A stretch of 64,000 bases of DNA, from assembly GCA_017163975.1 (NCBI GenBank), contig JAFFSR010000218.1, positions 9,551,501 to 9,615,500 on the forward strand. Direction: 5' to 3'. The translations under genes and the position numbers were made by a program. Origin of the DNA: Anastatus disparis. Its lineage: Eukaryota > Arthropoda > Insecta > Hymenoptera > Eupelmidae. Shown piece after piece: positions 63,401 to 64,000 of the stretch; within the stretch, counting starts at the first letter, position 1; each line of letters starts with the position of its first letter. The notes below the pieces were generated by a model. The model made no database searches. It was not told the origin of the DNA and saw only the letters and a list, made by a program, of their open reading frames with translations.

Positions 63401-63798
63401 ATATATAGCGTAAGGCGCCAAAAGAAAAATTAATCTTTTGACATTAGCAGGTGTCCACTTTCCAAAAGACTAGACACACACAATATTGCTTATAAACTTC
63501 CGTGATTAGCCTGACCAGTTTAGGATGCATGACTAATTTTTTTTTTCTCTTCCAATTTTTTATTATTTCGAGCTCGATGACTATTATTGCCATGAAAAAT
63601 ACTATGTAGGCCTGGCTGCCTGCAGAAAGAACAATTGTGACTTTGCAACTTTTATAAAACCCGACACACTCGTGTTATAAGAGCACGAAAATTGAATATA
63701 AGACCCTGTGCCGACAGCGACGCTGCCGCCGCCGTCGACTTCAGACATGGTGCATAAAAACCTTTTACGAATATTTTTCCCCCTCGTATTAAATACGG

Positions 63799-63806
63799 CC
63801 ACTTGA
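63799..63806 (-). promoter_or_regulatory. Tinman-type NK site in lb intron
   Basis: CCACTTGA, i.e. TCAAGTGG on the lb strand, directly beside a G/C-richer patch at 63590-63780 with GCCGCCGCCGTCGAC. Tinman acts upstream of ladybird in Drosophila heart cells, so the site is of interest, but one 8-mer can occur by chance. Confidence 0.25.
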
Positions 63807-64000
63807 CTCGTGTTTTAAACAAACAGTCTATAATTAGTTATCTATACCAAGTGTTTATTTTAGTTTTTTTCTTCGTAATATAAGAATTATTAGGATTATG
63901 ATTAAACTATTAAAGTATATAATATCCAAAAGAAAGCTATAAATTTTTAAAAATTAGCTAACAAATAGTTAAAAATTAGATTTTTCTTCTATGAAACAAA

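Larger units (their letters stand above)
49048..64000 (-). other. lb: lb intron, at least 14.9 kb, running off the right edge
   Basis: No other lb coding exon is recognisable on the - strand. An Lbx first exon should carry an EH1-type motif and be long enough to be seen, so it is probably beyond 64000. The region is A/T-rich with a (TA)n run, the fold-back at 56027-56589, a hairpin at 49980-50023, G/C-richer patches (51020-51330, 52330-52900, 53780-53960, 62740-62960, 63590-63800) and many poly-purine/pyrimidine tracts. Frames such as 50953-51378 lack domains. A GTAGTAGTAGTAGTAGTAG run lies near 62819-62837. lb enhancers are expected in such an intron. Confidence 0.6.

Noticed and set aside
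63602..63802. 66-codon frame on the - strand as lb exon 1
   Set aside because: No ladybird-type motif, and it ends without a convincing donor; more likely a G/C-rich non-coding patch.

Overview
This is an AT-rich insect nuclear window holding part of the NK homeobox cluster. Two homeobox genes are certain. The first is a complete bagpipe/Nkx3 gene (bap) on the + strand: three coding exons between 1880 and 7348, 343 residues. The second is the homeodomain-bearing terminal exon of a ladybird/Lbx gene (lb) on the - strand, 49047 down to 48680. Dense dinucleotide repeats, purine-rich tracts, insect-type homeodomains and a tRNA-derived SINE fit a holometabolous insect. A hymenopteran such as a parasitoid wasp is a guess from composition and gene structure, not a proof.

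Layout. 1-1879 is the bap 5' flank and leader, with TATA-like, CCAAT-like and GC-box-like motifs. 1880-7348 is bap: exon 1 carries the TN/EH1 repressor motif, intron 1 is 4.0 kb and has a small cluster of Tinman- and Smad-like motifs just inside the donor, exon 2 carries most of the homeodomain, intron 2 is 431 bp, and exon 3 carries the homeodomain end, an NK3-type motif and a proline-rich tail. About 8.2-48.2 kb separates the two convergent genes. I find no convincing protein-coding gene there, only A/T-rich spacer, islands of higher GC with GAGA repeats, microsatellites and small mobile elements. 49048-64000 is lb intron; no upstream lb coding exon is recognisable, so the first exon probably lies beyond the right edge.

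Mobile DNA. One tRNA-derived SINE family is present in three near-full copies (14771-14977 and 24891-25090 reversed, 42652-42858 forward) plus a tail fragment at 14207-14278. A palindromic fold-back MITE family has three copies (26601-26760, 26796-26975, 34582-34757). Other candidate fold-back elements lie at 10557-10932, 35211-35385 and 56027-56589. Diverged tandem duplications occur at 19674-20106 (about 226 bp period), 20141-20192 (26 bp) and 45806-45889 (42 bp).

How the genes relate. In Drosophila, Tinman and Dpp/Smad signalling activate bap in visceral mesoderm, and ladybird genes act in heart, muscle and epidermal patterning. The linkage of bap and lb here is the conserved NK cluster. 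The large spacer and the lb intron are where their enhancers and boundaries should lie. I marked motif-based candidates, none of which is proven. I see no wholly new biological system; the best leads are the fold-back MITE family, the SINE, the CTCF-like motif just after bap, and the motif cluster in bap intron 1.
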